The notes beneath the pieces are model-generated. The model was not told the origin of the DNA and did not search any database. It worked only from the letters and a program-made list of their open reading frames with translations. A stretch of DNA of 64,000 bases from Halopiger aswanensis (GTDB lineage: Archaea > Halobacteriota > Halobacteria > Halobacteriales > Natrialbaceae). Location of the stretch: the NCBI RefSeq assembly GCF_003610195.1, contig NZ_RAPO01000001.1, positions 1,054,001 to 1,118,000 of the forward strand. The letters are read 5' to 3'. Positions 9,271-18,023 of the stretch are shown in pieces. The translations under genes and the position numbers were made by a program. Position 1 is the stretch's first letter, and each line of letters opens with the position of its first letter.

Positions 9271-10188
9271 TTACCGAACTGTAGCAATACCGTAGAGATA
9301 CCCAAGGCCGACAGTTCCAGTCAAGAGGAAAAGCATGAGCAACTGTGAAGCCTGTTCGACCGACGGGTTCCGAACGAGTTTGCGAAGTCGATCAGGGACG
9401 AACTCGAGGAGTAACTGGCTGAGGAACTCGTTTTTGTCGCCTGACGCGTCCGGAGCAAGTTTCGCGAGCACGCGCTTAGAGTACCCCTGCATGAACGCGC
9501 GGTTGAGAAGCCACGTGAGCTGCGTCCGGTAGTCGAAGACCTTGTGCTCGACGATAGCGTCCGGATGGTAGATAACACCCTGATTGTACTGGCGGCGCAG
9601 CCGCGCCCCGATTTCGCTCTCGTGGGCCTGCATTTCCTTCTCGCCCTTTCGACCGACGTTCGGATCGAATCCACCTAGATCAAGGAAGACCTCACGCTTG
9701 AACGAGAGGTTCGATCCGAACGTATTCCGGACTTCCTCGCCGGGTTCGGCGAACCCTCTATGGGTGACTCCAATAAGCCAGTAGAACTCTTCAGGCAGAA
9801 ATTTGGGCCGACCCGCAACCCAGTCAGGGGCCATCCGACCGCCGACGGCTAACGCGTCGGTTTCGTCGTAGACATCGACGAGCTCTTCGATCCAGGTGGG
9901 GTGTGCAGTCGCATCGTCGTCGATAAACGCAACGACGTCGCCGGAGGCGATTTCACCGCCCTTCGTTCGGCTATACGAGATGCCCTGGTTTTCGTCGTTA
10001 CAGTGCAGGACGACGTTCTCGTGATCACCGTATCGATCACGAACGCGTTCGAAGACGCGTTCGTTTCCGTCGATGACGAGAACGATCTCGATCGGTTCGT
10101 ACGTTTGCTCGAGAATACTATCAACCGCCTCGTAGAACGCATCGAGGCGCTCCATGGAGTACGTACATACGACGACCGATACTTCCAT
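9271..10188 (-). CDS. aglG: AglG-like family 2 glycosyltransferase
   Basis: A 305-residue GT-A enzyme. The family-2 start MEVSVVVCTYSMERLDAF is followed by a CNDENQG loop and the metal-binding DDD at residues 90-92. FLPEEFYWLIGVTHRGFAEP and EVRNTFGSNLSFKREVFLDLGGFD are the hallmarks of haloarchaeal AglG proteins (glucosyl-dolichyl-phosphate glucuronosyltransferase in Haloferax). A hydrophobic C-terminal segment (LLMLFLLTGTVGLGYLYG) would anchor it to the membrane. A close paralogue lies at 24649 with the DDD at identical positions. The symbol is by family resemblance; which sugar is added is not proven. Confidence 0.8.
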   Translation of the reverse strand: MEVSVVVCTYSMERLDAFYEAVDSILEQTYEPIEIVLVIDGNERVFERVRDRYGDHENVVLHCNDENQGISYSRTKGGEIASGDVVAFIDDDATAHPTWIEELVDVYDETDALAVGGRMAPDWVAGRPKFLPEEFYWLIGVTHRGFAEPGEEVRNTFGSNLSFKREVFLDLGGFDPNVGRKGEKEMQAHESEIGARLRRQYNQGVIYHPDAIVEHKVFDYRTQLTWLLNRAFMQGYSKRVLAKLAPDASGDKNEFLSQLLLEFVPDRLRKLVRNPSVEQASQLLMLFLLTGTVGLGYLYGIATVR

Positions 10189-10666
10189 TGGAGTCGGATT
10201 CTAGTCGTCTCCGAATAAGGTTTGCGTATCTCGAGAACCAGTACTCAGCCCAATACTGCCGCGGAGTTTTAATCGGATGTTCGTATGTCGGCAAGGCGTT
10301 CCCAGATCTCCGTACAGCCACATCCGTCGTCAACGTCTGCGAGATGTTCAGCGTGCTGCGTGGTGTCGTCATCAGCCTGATTTTCTGAACCCATGGTACT
10401 CAGTTTCTGAGTAACCGCCTCACCAAATCAATCCCCAGGAGAAACAGTGTTTTGTGAAATATATACGGGTCAGATTACAGGTGGTATCGAGAGACAAGCT
10501 CGACGTAGGATAGAATTACCATCCTCGATAGCACATCGGTCGACATAACGGGATTTGGTAATCACCTCGTACTACCTAAAAGAAATAGACGGTTGAAAGA
10601 TAACCACTACGTACCGATCTGAACGAACGCAGCCTCTTTTTTCACTTACTCACGACCTGAGTCACT
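10189..10666. other. Intergenic region between divergent glycan operons
   Basis: A 478-base stretch between aglG (minus) and the epimerase operon (plus). It should hold both promoters. A pyrimidine tract CCTCTTTTTTCAC around 10633-10645 lies about 26 nt before the ATG at 10667 and could serve as a poor TATA element. The only sizeable frame (minus strand, 10121-10372) overlaps the aglG start and is not supported. No RNA gene or repeat recognised. Confidence 0.5.
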
Positions 10667-11914
10667 ATGACTATACTCGTGACGGGCGCTGATGGCTACC
10701 TCGGCTGGCCGACTGCACTTCGGATCGCAGATCGCACGAAGGATCGAGTCGTCCTCGTCGATAACTTCGGCCGTCGGGAATGGGTCGAGTCCGTCGGCTC
10801 GACGAGCGCCGTTCCAGTCGCCGAGATGAACGAGCGACTCGAGGCCGCCGAAGAAGTCCACGGCTGCACGAACCTCTCGTTCATCGAAGCCGACCTCACC
10901 GACAAAGACCCTGTCGACCAGCTGCTTACGGTCCACGAGCCGGAAACGATCGTCCACACCGCCGCACAGCCCTCCGCACCCTACTCACAAATCAACGGCG
11001 AGCGCGCGAACTTCACGCAGCACAATAACCTGCAGGCGACGCGCAACCTGCTGTGGGGACTCGAGGAGCACGACCTGACCGACACGCACTTCATCGAGAC
11101 GACGACGACCGGCGTCTACGGCGCGCCCGAGTTCCCGATCCCCGAAGGCGGCGCAACGATGGAGAACCAGGGCGAGCGCGACGAGGTACCGTTCCCCGCG
11201 ATGGCCGGCAGCTGGTACCACCTGACGAAGTCCCACGACGCGGCCAACATGCGCTTGGCCCACGACCAGTTCGATATCCCGGTCTCCGATGTTCGGACCG
11301 CAATCACCTACGGAACTGAAACCGAAGAGACGGCCGCAGATCCGCGACTGGCGACCAGGTTCGACTTCGACTACTACTTCGGCGTCGTCGCCCACCGATT
11401 CTGCGCGCAGGCCGTCGCCGGCTACCCGATGACCGTCTACGGGAAGGGCGAACAGCGCAAGCCGTTCATCGCCCTCGAGGACGCCGTGGAGGGGCTAGCC
11501 CGTCTGGCCCTCATCGATCCAGACGACCGGCCGGACGATCACGTCATCTACAACCAGGTGACCCGCGCGATCAGCATCGTCGAGATCGCGGAGACGATCG
11601 CCGACGTTTCCGACGAGTTCGGGCTCGACGTCGACGTCGAGCACTTCGAGAACCCGCGCGAGGAGGACGAGACCCACAAGATGGAGATCGAGAACGATCG
11701 GTACGCCGACCTGATCGACGGCCAGTCGACGACGTTCGAGGAGGGCGTCAGAGACGTGCTCGACACGCTGGTCGAGTATCAGGGTCGCGTCGAGGCGCAC
11801 GAGGATCGATTCCTGCCGGACGTATTGGCCGACAGGGAAGCAGAATCGATCGCAACCGAGGGCTCGAGTTCCTCGAGCGACGAACCGCAGTCCGCCGACG
11901 TCGAGGCCGAGTAA
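10667..11914 (+). CDS. UDP-sulfoquinovose synthase-like NAD-dependent epimerase/dehydratase
   Basis: A 415-residue extended short-chain dehydrogenase/reductase. It has the NAD-binding GADGYLG at residues 7-13, the QPSAPYSQI segment, GVYGAPEFPIPEGG, and the catalytic YHLTK with Tyr at residue 184 and Lys at 188. QPSAPYS, the GVYG-type loop and YHLSK/YHLTK are features of SQD1/SqdB/Agl3 UDP-sulfoquinovose synthases, which convert UDP-glucose and sulfite to UDP-sulfoquinovose. The C-terminus is an acidic Ser-rich tail beyond the catalytic domain. It starts a four-gene operon with 1-2 bp spacings. The name rests on motifs; another UDP-sugar 4-epimerase-type reaction is possible. Confidence 0.75.
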   Translation: MTILVTGADGYLGWPTALRIADRTKDRVVLVDNFGRREWVESVGSTSAVPVAEMNERLEAAEEVHGCTNLSFIEADLTDKDPVDQLLTVHEPETIVHTAAQPSAPYSQINGERANFTQHNNLQATRNLLWGLEEHDLTDTHFIETTTTGVYGAPEFPIPEGGATMENQGERDEVPFPAMAGSWYHLTKSHDAANMRLAHDQFDIPVSDVRTAITYGTETEETAADPRLATRFDFDYYFGVVAHRFCAQAVAGYPMTVYGKGEQRKPFIALEDAVEGLARLALIDPDDRPDDHVIYNQVTRAISIVEIAETIADVSDEFGLDVDVEHFENPREEDETHKMEIENDRYADLIDGQSTTFEEGVRDVLDTLVEYQGRVEAHEDRFLPDVLADREAESIATEGSSSSSDEPQSADVEAE

Positions 11915-11915
11915 C

Positions 11916-12881
11916 ATGCGCGTCCTCGTGACCGGCGGCTGCGGCTACATCGGAAGCGCGCTCGTCCCAAAGTTGCTCGCAGACGAGCGGGTCGACGAGG
12001 TCGTCGTCTTCGACTCCTTGGCGTCCGGATCGCCGGCGAATCTTCGGGGCTGTATCGGCGCCGGACTCGAGTTCCGCCGTGGTGACGTACGGAACTACGG
12101 CGACATCGAGAGCGCGATGCGGGGCGTCGACGGCGTCATCCATCTCGCAGCGATCACGGGGGCGGCCTCGACGCACGACCGTCGCGAGGAAACGTTCGCG
12201 GTCAACCGCGACGGGACGGCCAACGTCCTCACCGCCGCCGGCAAGCTCGACATCGAGTCGGTCGTCTTTGCGTCGTCGTGCAACAACTACGGGCGGACGG
12301 CCAGTACGAACATCGACGAGACGACCGAGCAGAATCCGCTCAACCCCTACGCGGAGTCGAAGGTCGAATCCGAGCAGTTGCTCGCCGACGCGATCGACGA
12401 CTACGGCTTCGACGGCACGGCGCTGCGGATGAGCACGAACTACGGTTGGGCGCCCGGCATCCGGTTCAATCTAGTCGTGAACCACTTCGTCTTCCGCGGG
12501 CTGACCGAGCGGCCGCTGACGGTGTACGGCGACGGCACCAACTGGCGGCCGTTCATCCACGTCGAGGACGCGGCGCGGGCGTACGCCCACGCGCTCCTCG
12601 AGCCCGAGTCGTGGCCCCGGACGGTCTACAACGTCGGCGCAACCGAGGAGAACTACCGAATCGCCCACATCGCGTCGATCGTCCGCGACGAACTCGGCCT
12701 CGAGCGCGACCTCGACATCACCTTCCTCGAGGACGAACACCCGGGCCCGTCGTACCACGTGAACTTTGATCGACTCTCGGAGACGGGCTTCGAACCGGAG
12801 TGGACGCTCCGTGAGGGGATTCGAGATCTCGCGAAGCGACTGCAAGGTGATCGAACGAGCACGGCGATGCTCGAAGCGTAA
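11916..12881 (+). CDS. NAD-dependent nucleotide-sugar epimerase/dehydratase
   Basis: A 321-residue extended SDR. NAD-binding TGGCGYIGSAL at residues 6-16, the catalytic Tyr-Lys pair in NPYAESKVESE (about residue 144), the substrate loop NWRPFIHVEDAARAY (about residue 210) and the final helix typical of GalE-like enzymes are all present. It probably epimerises or dehydrates a UDP- or dTDP-sugar. The ATG begins 1 bp after the stop of the sulfoquinovose-synthase-like gene, so translation is likely coupled. Substrate unknown. Confidence 0.85.
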   Translation: MRVLVTGGCGYIGSALVPKLLADERVDEVVVFDSLASGSPANLRGCIGAGLEFRRGDVRNYGDIESAMRGVDGVIHLAAITGAASTHDRREETFAVNRDGTANVLTAAGKLDIESVVFASSCNNYGRTASTNIDETTEQNPLNPYAESKVESEQLLADAIDDYGFDGTALRMSTNYGWAPGIRFNLVVNHFVFRGLTERPLTVYGDGTNWRPFIHVEDAARAYAHALLEPESWPRTVYNVGATEENYRIAHIASIVRDELGLERDLDITFLEDEHPGPSYHVNFDRLSETGFEPEWTLREGIRDLAKRLQGDRTSTAMLEA

Positions 12882-12883
12882 CC

Positions 12884-13891
12884 ATGACGGAAGCAACGAC
12901 CGATCGCGACGAGGCTGCGACGGACGACGAACCGACGATCGCGATCACCGGCGCGGCCGGTTACATCGGCAGTCGCGTCGTCCAGCAGTTGCAGACGACC
13001 CATCCCGACTGGAACCTTCGTGCGCTCGACAACTACTACCGCGGACAGGTCGAGTCCGTTGGCGAGACCGACATCGACCATGTCGATATTCGCGATCGAC
13101 GGCGCCTCGAGGAAGCCTTCGAGGGCGCAGATATCGTCCTGCACCTCGCGGCGGTCAGCGGCGTCGACGACTGCGACGAGAACCCAGATCTGGCCTACGA
13201 GGTCAACGTCACGGGGACGAACAACGTCGCCTGGTTCTGCCGCAAGACCGGAGCGGGACTCGTCTTCCCGTTCAGTATGGCGGTGCTCGGCGACCCAGAA
13301 CAGTTCCCGATCACCGCCGACCAGTCGCGGGACCCGTTCAACTGGTACGGGCGGACGAAGCTCCTCGGCGAACGGGCCATCGAGTCGTTTGCCGACGGCG
13401 CGTTCCCTGCACACCTGTTCCTGAAGTCGAACCTGTACGGCGATCACGCCGTCGACGGAACCGTCGTCTCGAAGCCAACCGTGATCAACTTCTTCGTCGA
13501 GCGAGCGACGGCGGGCGAACCGCTGACGGTGTACGAACCGGGGACCCAGTCCCGAAACTTCGTCCACGTCAAAGACGTCGCCAGGGCGTACGTCCGGAGC
13601 GCCGAACGGATGCTCACGCAGCTGTCGAACGGCGACACTGGAACGGAAACGTACGAGATCGCCGGGAACGAGGATCCCTCGGTAATGGCGGTCGCCGAGA
13701 CGGTTCAGGACCTCGCCCGCGAGGAACTGGACGAAACGGTCGACGTTGAACTCATCGAAAACCCCCGAAGCGACGAGACGATGGTCGAGGACTTCGCCGT
13801 CGACACCTCGAAGGCCAACGAGGTCCTCGAGTGGGAGGCACGGCACACGGTCGAGGAATCGGTTCGGGACCTGTTACGACGGCGCGCATAA
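12884..13891 (+). CDS. NAD-dependent nucleotide-sugar epimerase/dehydratase
   Basis: A 335-residue extended SDR preceded by an acidic 20-residue N-terminal extension. NAD-binding ITGAAGYIGSRV is at about residues 22-33, LHLAAVSGVDD follows, the catalytic pair is in NWYGRTKLLGE (about residue 155) and SRNFVHVKDVARAYV is the substrate-side motif. It is only moderately similar to the preceding epimerase, so the two likely act on successive steps. It lies 2 bp after the previous stop and 2 bp before the regulator gene, in one operon. Confidence 0.85.
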   Translation: MTEATTDRDEAATDDEPTIAITGAAGYIGSRVVQQLQTTHPDWNLRALDNYYRGQVESVGETDIDHVDIRDRRRLEEAFEGADIVLHLAAVSGVDDCDENPDLAYEVNVTGTNNVAWFCRKTGAGLVFPFSMAVLGDPEQFPITADQSRDPFNWYGRTKLLGERAIESFADGAFPAHLFLKSNLYGDHAVDGTVVSKPTVINFFVERATAGEPLTVYEPGTQSRNFVHVKDVARAYVRSAERMLTQLSNGDTGTETYEIAGNEDPSVMAVAETVQDLAREELDETVDVELIENPRSDETMVEDFAVDTSKANEVLEWEARHTVEESVRDLLRRRA

Positions 13892-13893
13892 CT

Positions 13894-14748
13894 ATGGCCG
13901 GAACCGGACCGACCGACCTGCTCCAGCAGTTAGATCTCAAAGAGTACGAGGCGACGGCGCTCACGCACCTGTTGAGCGCCGGCCGGACCACTGCCCCGAA
14001 TATCTCGGACGCGACTGACATCCCGCAGGCGCGGGTGTACGGCGTCCTCGAGTCGCTGGCCGACTACGGCTTCATCGAGGTGATCCCCGGCCGGCCGAAG
14101 CAGTACCAGCCGAAGGCGCCCGAGGAGATCCTCGAGCGAGCCAAGGAGAACAGGCGACAGCGATACGAAGATTACTGCGCCGAGATCGAGGACCTCCGCG
14201 GGGAGTTTCTCGAGGTGTTCGGACCGCGATACGAGAGAGCGGACAAGGATGTGACCCCGACGTCCGAACTGTTCCACGTCGTCGACGTGGGCCAGCCCAG
14301 CGAGACCGAAACGCGGCAACTCTACCGGAACGCGACGGACGGCGTCTACGTCATCACGAACAGCTTCGCGTACTTCGACGACATCGAGCCGGCCGTGGCA
14401 GCCGCGCTCGAGGAGGATATCCCCGTCTCGGTGCTCTTTCTCGATCCGCAGCACCTGCCGGCGGAGAAGGCGGCCGCGCAGGGGGAGATCGTCGACCGAA
14501 TTGCGAGCAACTTTCCGGCCATCGAGTACCGCTTCAGCGAGGAGCGGCTTCCGTGGCGCGGGACGTTCGTCGATCCGAGTACGGACTATGACTCCGGAAA
14601 AGCGATCTTCCTCGTCGAAGAGACCGACGTGCCGAACCATCGGCGACAGGCGGCGATCACCGAAAACGGCTCGTTCGTCGCGGGAATGAAGCGCTACTTC
14701 GATCTTATCTGGGAGTACGAGAGCCTCGAGACGCGGCCCGAGCCGTAG
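13894..14748 (+). CDS. TrmB-family transcriptional regulator
   Basis: A 284-residue protein. Residues 1-75 form a winged helix-turn-helix (LKEYEATALTHLLSAG, then the recognition helix in IPQARVYGVLESLADYG) characteristic of TrmB/sugar-sensing regulators, followed by a helical linker (KENRRQRYEDYCAEIEDL) and a C-terminal ligand or effector domain. The ATG at 13894 lies 2 bp after the epimerase stop, so this start is preferred to the longer GTG frame that overlaps the upstream gene. TrmB proteins act as sugar-responsive DNA-binding regulators. Being last in the operon suggests that it senses a sugar or nucleotide sugar from this pathway and controls the operon, perhaps also aglF (inference). 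Confidence 0.85.
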   Translation: MAGTGPTDLLQQLDLKEYEATALTHLLSAGRTTAPNISDATDIPQARVYGVLESLADYGFIEVIPGRPKQYQPKAPEEILERAKENRRQRYEDYCAEIEDLRGEFLEVFGPRYERADKDVTPTSELFHVVDVGQPSETETRQLYRNATDGVYVITNSFAYFDDIEPAVAAALEEDIPVSVLFLDPQHLPAEKAAAQGEIVDRIASNFPAIEYRFSEERLPWRGTFVDPSTDYDSGKAIFLVEETDVPNHRRQAAITENGSFVAGMKRYFDLIWEYESLETRPEP

Positions 14749-14751
14749 TCG

Positions 14752-15513
14752 TTATTCTCCGTCGTTACTCTCGTCTTCGTCACCGTGCTGCTCAGGATCC
14801 GAATTCCCGGACAAGCGCGCTTCGGCTTTGTCCCGGTCCTCGGGATAGCCGACGTCGACGCGCCACCCGTCCATCCGGATCGCGTCGATCGTCCGGCCGG
14901 ACTGGATCAGCAGATCGATCGCGTCCGGGAGTTCGTACTCGCCGCGGTCGCTCGGCTGAACGAGGTGACAGGCATGGAAGATTGCCGGCGTGAACGTATA
15001 GAAACCGGTCATGACGAGATTCGACGGCGGATCGTCGGGTTTCTCCATCACTTCGACGATCTCGCCGTACTCGTTGGTGTCGAGCACGCCGTACCGAGAG
15101 GCTTCCTCGTAGGGGACCTCCTCGACGAGGAAGGCCGCATCCGCACGATCCTCCCGCTGACGATTAACGACATCACCAAGATTGGCGCGAAAGATGTTGT
15201 CGCCGAGCATCAGCATGAAATCGTCGTCGATGTACGGCTCCGTTTGGAGGATGGCGTGGGCAAGTCCCAACTGCTCGCGCTGGTGGGCGTAGGTGATCGG
15301 GACGCCCTCGTACTCGTCGCCGTAGTGCTCGATGATCTGTTCTTTCTGGTAGCCGACGACGACGATGAACTCCGTCGCGCCAATCTCGAGGAGGTTGTCG
15401 AAGACGTCTTCGATGAGCGGCGTCCCGTCGACTTCGACGAGCGCCTTCGGTTTGTCGTCGGTGAGGGGCTGAAGGCGAGTCCCTTTGCCGGCGGCGAGAA
15501 CGACGGCTTGCAT
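14752..15513 (-). CDS. aglF: UTP-glucose-1-phosphate uridylyltransferase, AglF-like
   Basis: A 253-residue nucleotidyltransferase. The signature LAAGKGTRLQPLT is at residues 7-19, DKPKALVEVDGTPL follows, the metal site is MLGDNIF (about residue 98), and GEYELPDAID lies further on. It activates glucose-1-phosphate as UDP-glucose, feeding the dehydrogenase and sulfoquinovose branches. It resembles haloarchaeal AglF proteins and the RmlA/GalU group; dTTP use cannot be excluded. The acidic, Asp/Glu-rich tail is dispensable for the fold. Convergent with the TrmB gene (3 bp apart). Confidence 0.85.
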   Translation of the reverse strand: MQAVVLAAGKGTRLQPLTDDKPKALVEVDGTPLIEDVFDNLLEIGATEFIVVVGYQKEQIIEHYGDEYEGVPITYAHQREQLGLAHAILQTEPYIDDDFMLMLGDNIFRANLGDVVNRQREDRADAAFLVEEVPYEEASRYGVLDTNEYGEIVEVMEKPDDPPSNLVMTGFYTFTPAIFHACHLVQPSDRGEYELPDAIDLLIQSGRTIDAIRMDGWRVDVGYPEDRDKAEARLSGNSDPEQHGDEDESNDGE

Positions 15514-15563
15514 ACCGCGTACTACCAGCGCCGGCCCGATGAATCACGGGGCCGATTCGCAGC

Positions 15564-16982
15564 CTACGAGCCACCGTACTCGACCGGCAGGTTGCGCACG
15601 ACCGTCGTCCGGAAGCGGCCCGAGACGAGGAACAGCGCCGCGAAGTACGTGCCCGCACCGACGCCGACCAGCCCGACAGTCACCGGGATGCTCGGCTCGA
15701 GGTACAGCCGGCCGGAGCCGACGACGACGGCCATCGGAACCGTGGCCAGCACCTGCATCGCGACCGCCCGGAGCGGGAACGAGACGGAGATGAACCGCGA
15801 GAGAACCCAGTAGCCGATCGAGACCGTCACCAGCGCGGAAACTGCCGTTGCGACGGCGGCGCCGCGCCATCCGTACGCGGCGACGAGCGCGAAATTGAGG
15901 CTGATATTCGTGACGAAAAAGAGGCCGTTGATCCGGAAGGCGAGATCCGGTCTGTCGAGGCCGTTGAGCGCGTTGAGGAACTGTTCGCCGTACGCGTAGG
16001 CGAGCCGAGATGCGACGAGGATCACGAGTACGGTGTGACCGGCACTGAACTCAGGCCCGTAGACCCGCAGGACGAAATCGCCGATGAGGAGACAGCCGAC
16101 CAGCCCCGGAATGAGGAACAGGCCGGCGTATGCGAAGGCGTCGTCGAGCAAGGCGACGATCCGGTCCTGATCGCCGTCCTCGGCGACGCTGCTGATCTCG
16201 GGAAACACCGTCTGCTGGATCGCGAGACTAAAGACCGCGAGCAGCGACGCGAGGTTCCAGGCGATCTCGTAGATACCGATGAGATCGGAGGCGACGAAGA
16301 CCCCGAGTACGAGCGTGTCCATCGAGGAAAAGGTTCGCGAACTCAGCCGCCCGAGCCACGAGTAGCGGGCGTAATCGAACACGCTCCAGAGGTGGCGTCG
16401 CTCGGGACGTTGCCACCTCCAGGTGACGAAGATCGCGCCGACGAGCCCCGCGATGATACTCGCGACCGCGTAGCCGGCCAGCAGCCCGAATAGTCCGAAT
16501 CCGAGCACGGCGGCGCCGATCTGGAGCGCGCTTCGCGAAAGCATGTCCACCGGACTGAGCGCGCCGGAGATGTGGACGCGGTGCTGTCCCTGCAGCGCAC
16601 CCGAGACGAACATCAGCAGGAGCGTCGCGAAGAGAACGCCCACCATCGGTATCGCCACGGGTTGGCCGATGTACCCGTTGACGAGATCGCGAGCGAGGAC
16701 GAGGGCGAGGGCCAGCACCGCGAAGATTCCGAGGAACAACCCCGTTCCGGCGGTGATGTAGGCACCGGGTTCGTCACCCTCGCTCAGTCGCTTCGTCAGC
16801 GCCGACTGGACGCCGCCGAAGGCGATCACCTTCAGCCAGACCACGACCGCCACGACGAGGAAGTACGTTCCCAATACGCCCGGTCCGAGCGTGCGAGCGA
16901 GGTATATCGTCGCGATGAAGCCGAAGACGGACGACGCGATCTGAGACGCGAACGTGACGAACGAGATCTGGCCGAGTTTCAT
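15564..16982 (-). CDS. AglR-like polysaccharide flippase (MOP superfamily)
   Basis: A 472-residue membrane protein with about 12-14 hydrophobic segments from residue 10 to the end, starting MKLGQISFVTFASQIASSVFGF and then LARTLGPGVLGTYFLV, the usual opening of polysaccharide (Wzx/MurJ/AglR-type) flippases. The ATG at 16982 was chosen because the upstream in-frame extension is Arg/Ser-rich and unlike the family. It should move the charged lipid-linked glycan from the cytoplasmic to the outer face. It lies 51 bp downstream of aglF in the opposite order (aglF is distal) on the same strand. Confidence 0.85.
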   Translation of the reverse strand: MKLGQISFVTFASQIASSVFGFIATIYLARTLGPGVLGTYFLVVAVVVWLKVIAFGGVQSALTKRLSEGDEPGAYITAGTGLFLGIFAVLALALVLARDLVNGYIGQPVAIPMVGVLFATLLLMFVSGALQGQHRVHISGALSPVDMLSRSALQIGAAVLGFGLFGLLAGYAVASIIAGLVGAIFVTWRWQRPERRHLWSVFDYARYSWLGRLSSRTFSSMDTLVLGVFVASDLIGIYEIAWNLASLLAVFSLAIQQTVFPEISSVAEDGDQDRIVALLDDAFAYAGLFLIPGLVGCLLIGDFVLRVYGPEFSAGHTVLVILVASRLAYAYGEQFLNALNGLDRPDLAFRINGLFFVTNISLNFALVAAYGWRGAAVATAVSALVTVSIGYWVLSRFISVSFPLRAVAMQVLATVPMAVVVGSGRLYLEPSIPVTVGLVGVGAGTYFAALFLVSGRFRTTVVRNLPVEYGGS

Positions 16983-17058
16983 ACTCTGGTCTCGAGGCGA
17001 GCGGCTTCCGACCGATGTCCGAACTCGGTTCTCAGTCGATGCTCGAACTCGTCTACGC

Positions 17059-17925
17059 TCATAGCAACGAGATTGACCCCTTTGACTCTGTTCGATCCGC
17101 TTTGAGGAACGCCGTCGGTCCACGCTCAGTGATACGGCTTACGTCGTATCCGCGGTCCTCGAGTCGCCCCACGACGTCGCTCTCGTCGACGCCCTCGTGA
17201 CGGTGGACCTCGCAGAAGACGGTGCGTATCGACCTCTCAGAGAGCGTCTCTGTCAGCCCGTCGAGTACCTCGCATTCGGCGCCTTCGACGTCGATTTTCA
17301 CGACCGTTGGTTCCGGAACGCCGTCAGCGATCACGTCGTCGCCCGGCCGCACGGGGACGTCCGCGACCGTCTGCTCCGAGTTGTTGCCCAGTGAGAACGA
17401 CCCGTAGCCGGGTCGATCGTCCGCGCCGCGGAGCGTTGCCGTGCCTGTGTTATCGCCTAGTGCAATCGGTAAGACAGTGACTGAGTCCAACTCGTTGAGC
17501 GTCTTGTTCCGGATCAGTTTCGCGACGTTCCGGTGGTGGGGTTCGACGGCGATAACGCGGGCGCCCGGCTGTGCCGCAGCCGGCAGCAACGCATGCGTAC
17601 CGATATTGGCGCCGACGTCCCAGTAGACGTCGTCATCCCGAATCTCCGAAACGATCGCATCGATGACTGCCTCCTCCTCGAGAAAGCTCGAGACGCGGTT
17701 GTATTCGGGAAGCGTCGAAACGTCGAACCGAACGGTTCGGTCGTTCACTTCAACGGGATAAGGGTTCGGCGCGAGACGGTGATCGAGACGCTTCGTGAGC
17801 GTTTGGATTCGCTGGTGGACCTCGAAGACAAACGGGTGGAGTCCGGACCGTTCGGAGACGCGTCGAACCGGACCGGCGTACAGTGAGGAGAGCAGCGTTT
17901 CCGCTCGCTCGTGGAGAGCACACAT
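17059..17925 (-). CDS. FkbM family methyltransferase
   Basis: A 288-residue protein. The SAM-binding sequence VYWDVGANIGTHALLPAA (about residue 98) and VVKIDVEGAECEVLDGL (about residue 200) define FkbM-type O-methyltransferases. In haloarchaea these enzymes methylate sugars or uronic-acid carboxyls; here it could modify the N-glycan, as AglP does in Haloferax, but similarity to AglP itself was not judged. The start at 17925 has a TATA-like AGTATAATGG centred 30 nt upstream. The longer frame from 18027 overlaps the asparagine-synthase stop by ATGA but adds a segment without family similarity. Confidence 0.8.
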   Translation of the reverse strand: MCALHERAETLLSSLYAGPVRRVSERSGLHPFVFEVHQRIQTLTKRLDHRLAPNPYPVEVNDRTVRFDVSTLPEYNRVSSFLEEEAVIDAIVSEIRDDDVYWDVGANIGTHALLPAAAQPGARVIAVEPHHRNVAKLIRNKTLNELDSVTVLPIALGDNTGTATLRGADDRPGYGSFSLGNNSEQTVADVPVRPGDDVIADGVPEPTVVKIDVEGAECEVLDGLTETLSERSIRTVFCEVHRHEGVDESDVVGRLEDRGYDVSRITERGPTAFLKADRTESKGSISLL

Positions 17926-17950
17926 GTAACCGTCGCTACGACGGAGCGCG

Positions 17951-17960
17951 CCATTATACT
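17951..17960 (-). promoter_or_regulatory. TATA box of the FkbM methyltransferase gene
   Basis: On the minus strand AGTATAATGG lies about 30 nt ahead of the ATG at 17925, fitting a leaderless transcript. It favours the shorter start for the methyltransferase and suggests that it can be expressed separately from the gene before it. Confidence 0.4.
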
Positions 17961-18023
17961 GGACGCTGCATTTTACGGACACGGATGACAGTCGGCGGTT
18001 ACCGAGCGTCGAGCAGTCGACCA

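Noticed and set aside
10121-10372. Minus-strand frame upstream of the aglG start
   Set aside because: It overlaps the aglG start in another frame, its composition is unusual and it shows no family. It could be a decayed gene, but the evidence is too weak.
12653-13846. Antisense frame of 397 codons over the epimerase genes
   Set aside because: It lies opposite two clear epimerases with intact motifs, and its translation is Arg/Val-rich without any domain.
14785-15813. Plus-strand frame of 342 codons opposite aglF
   Set aside because: Shadow of aglF, which has the GKGTRL and LGDN nucleotidyltransferase motifs on the other strand.
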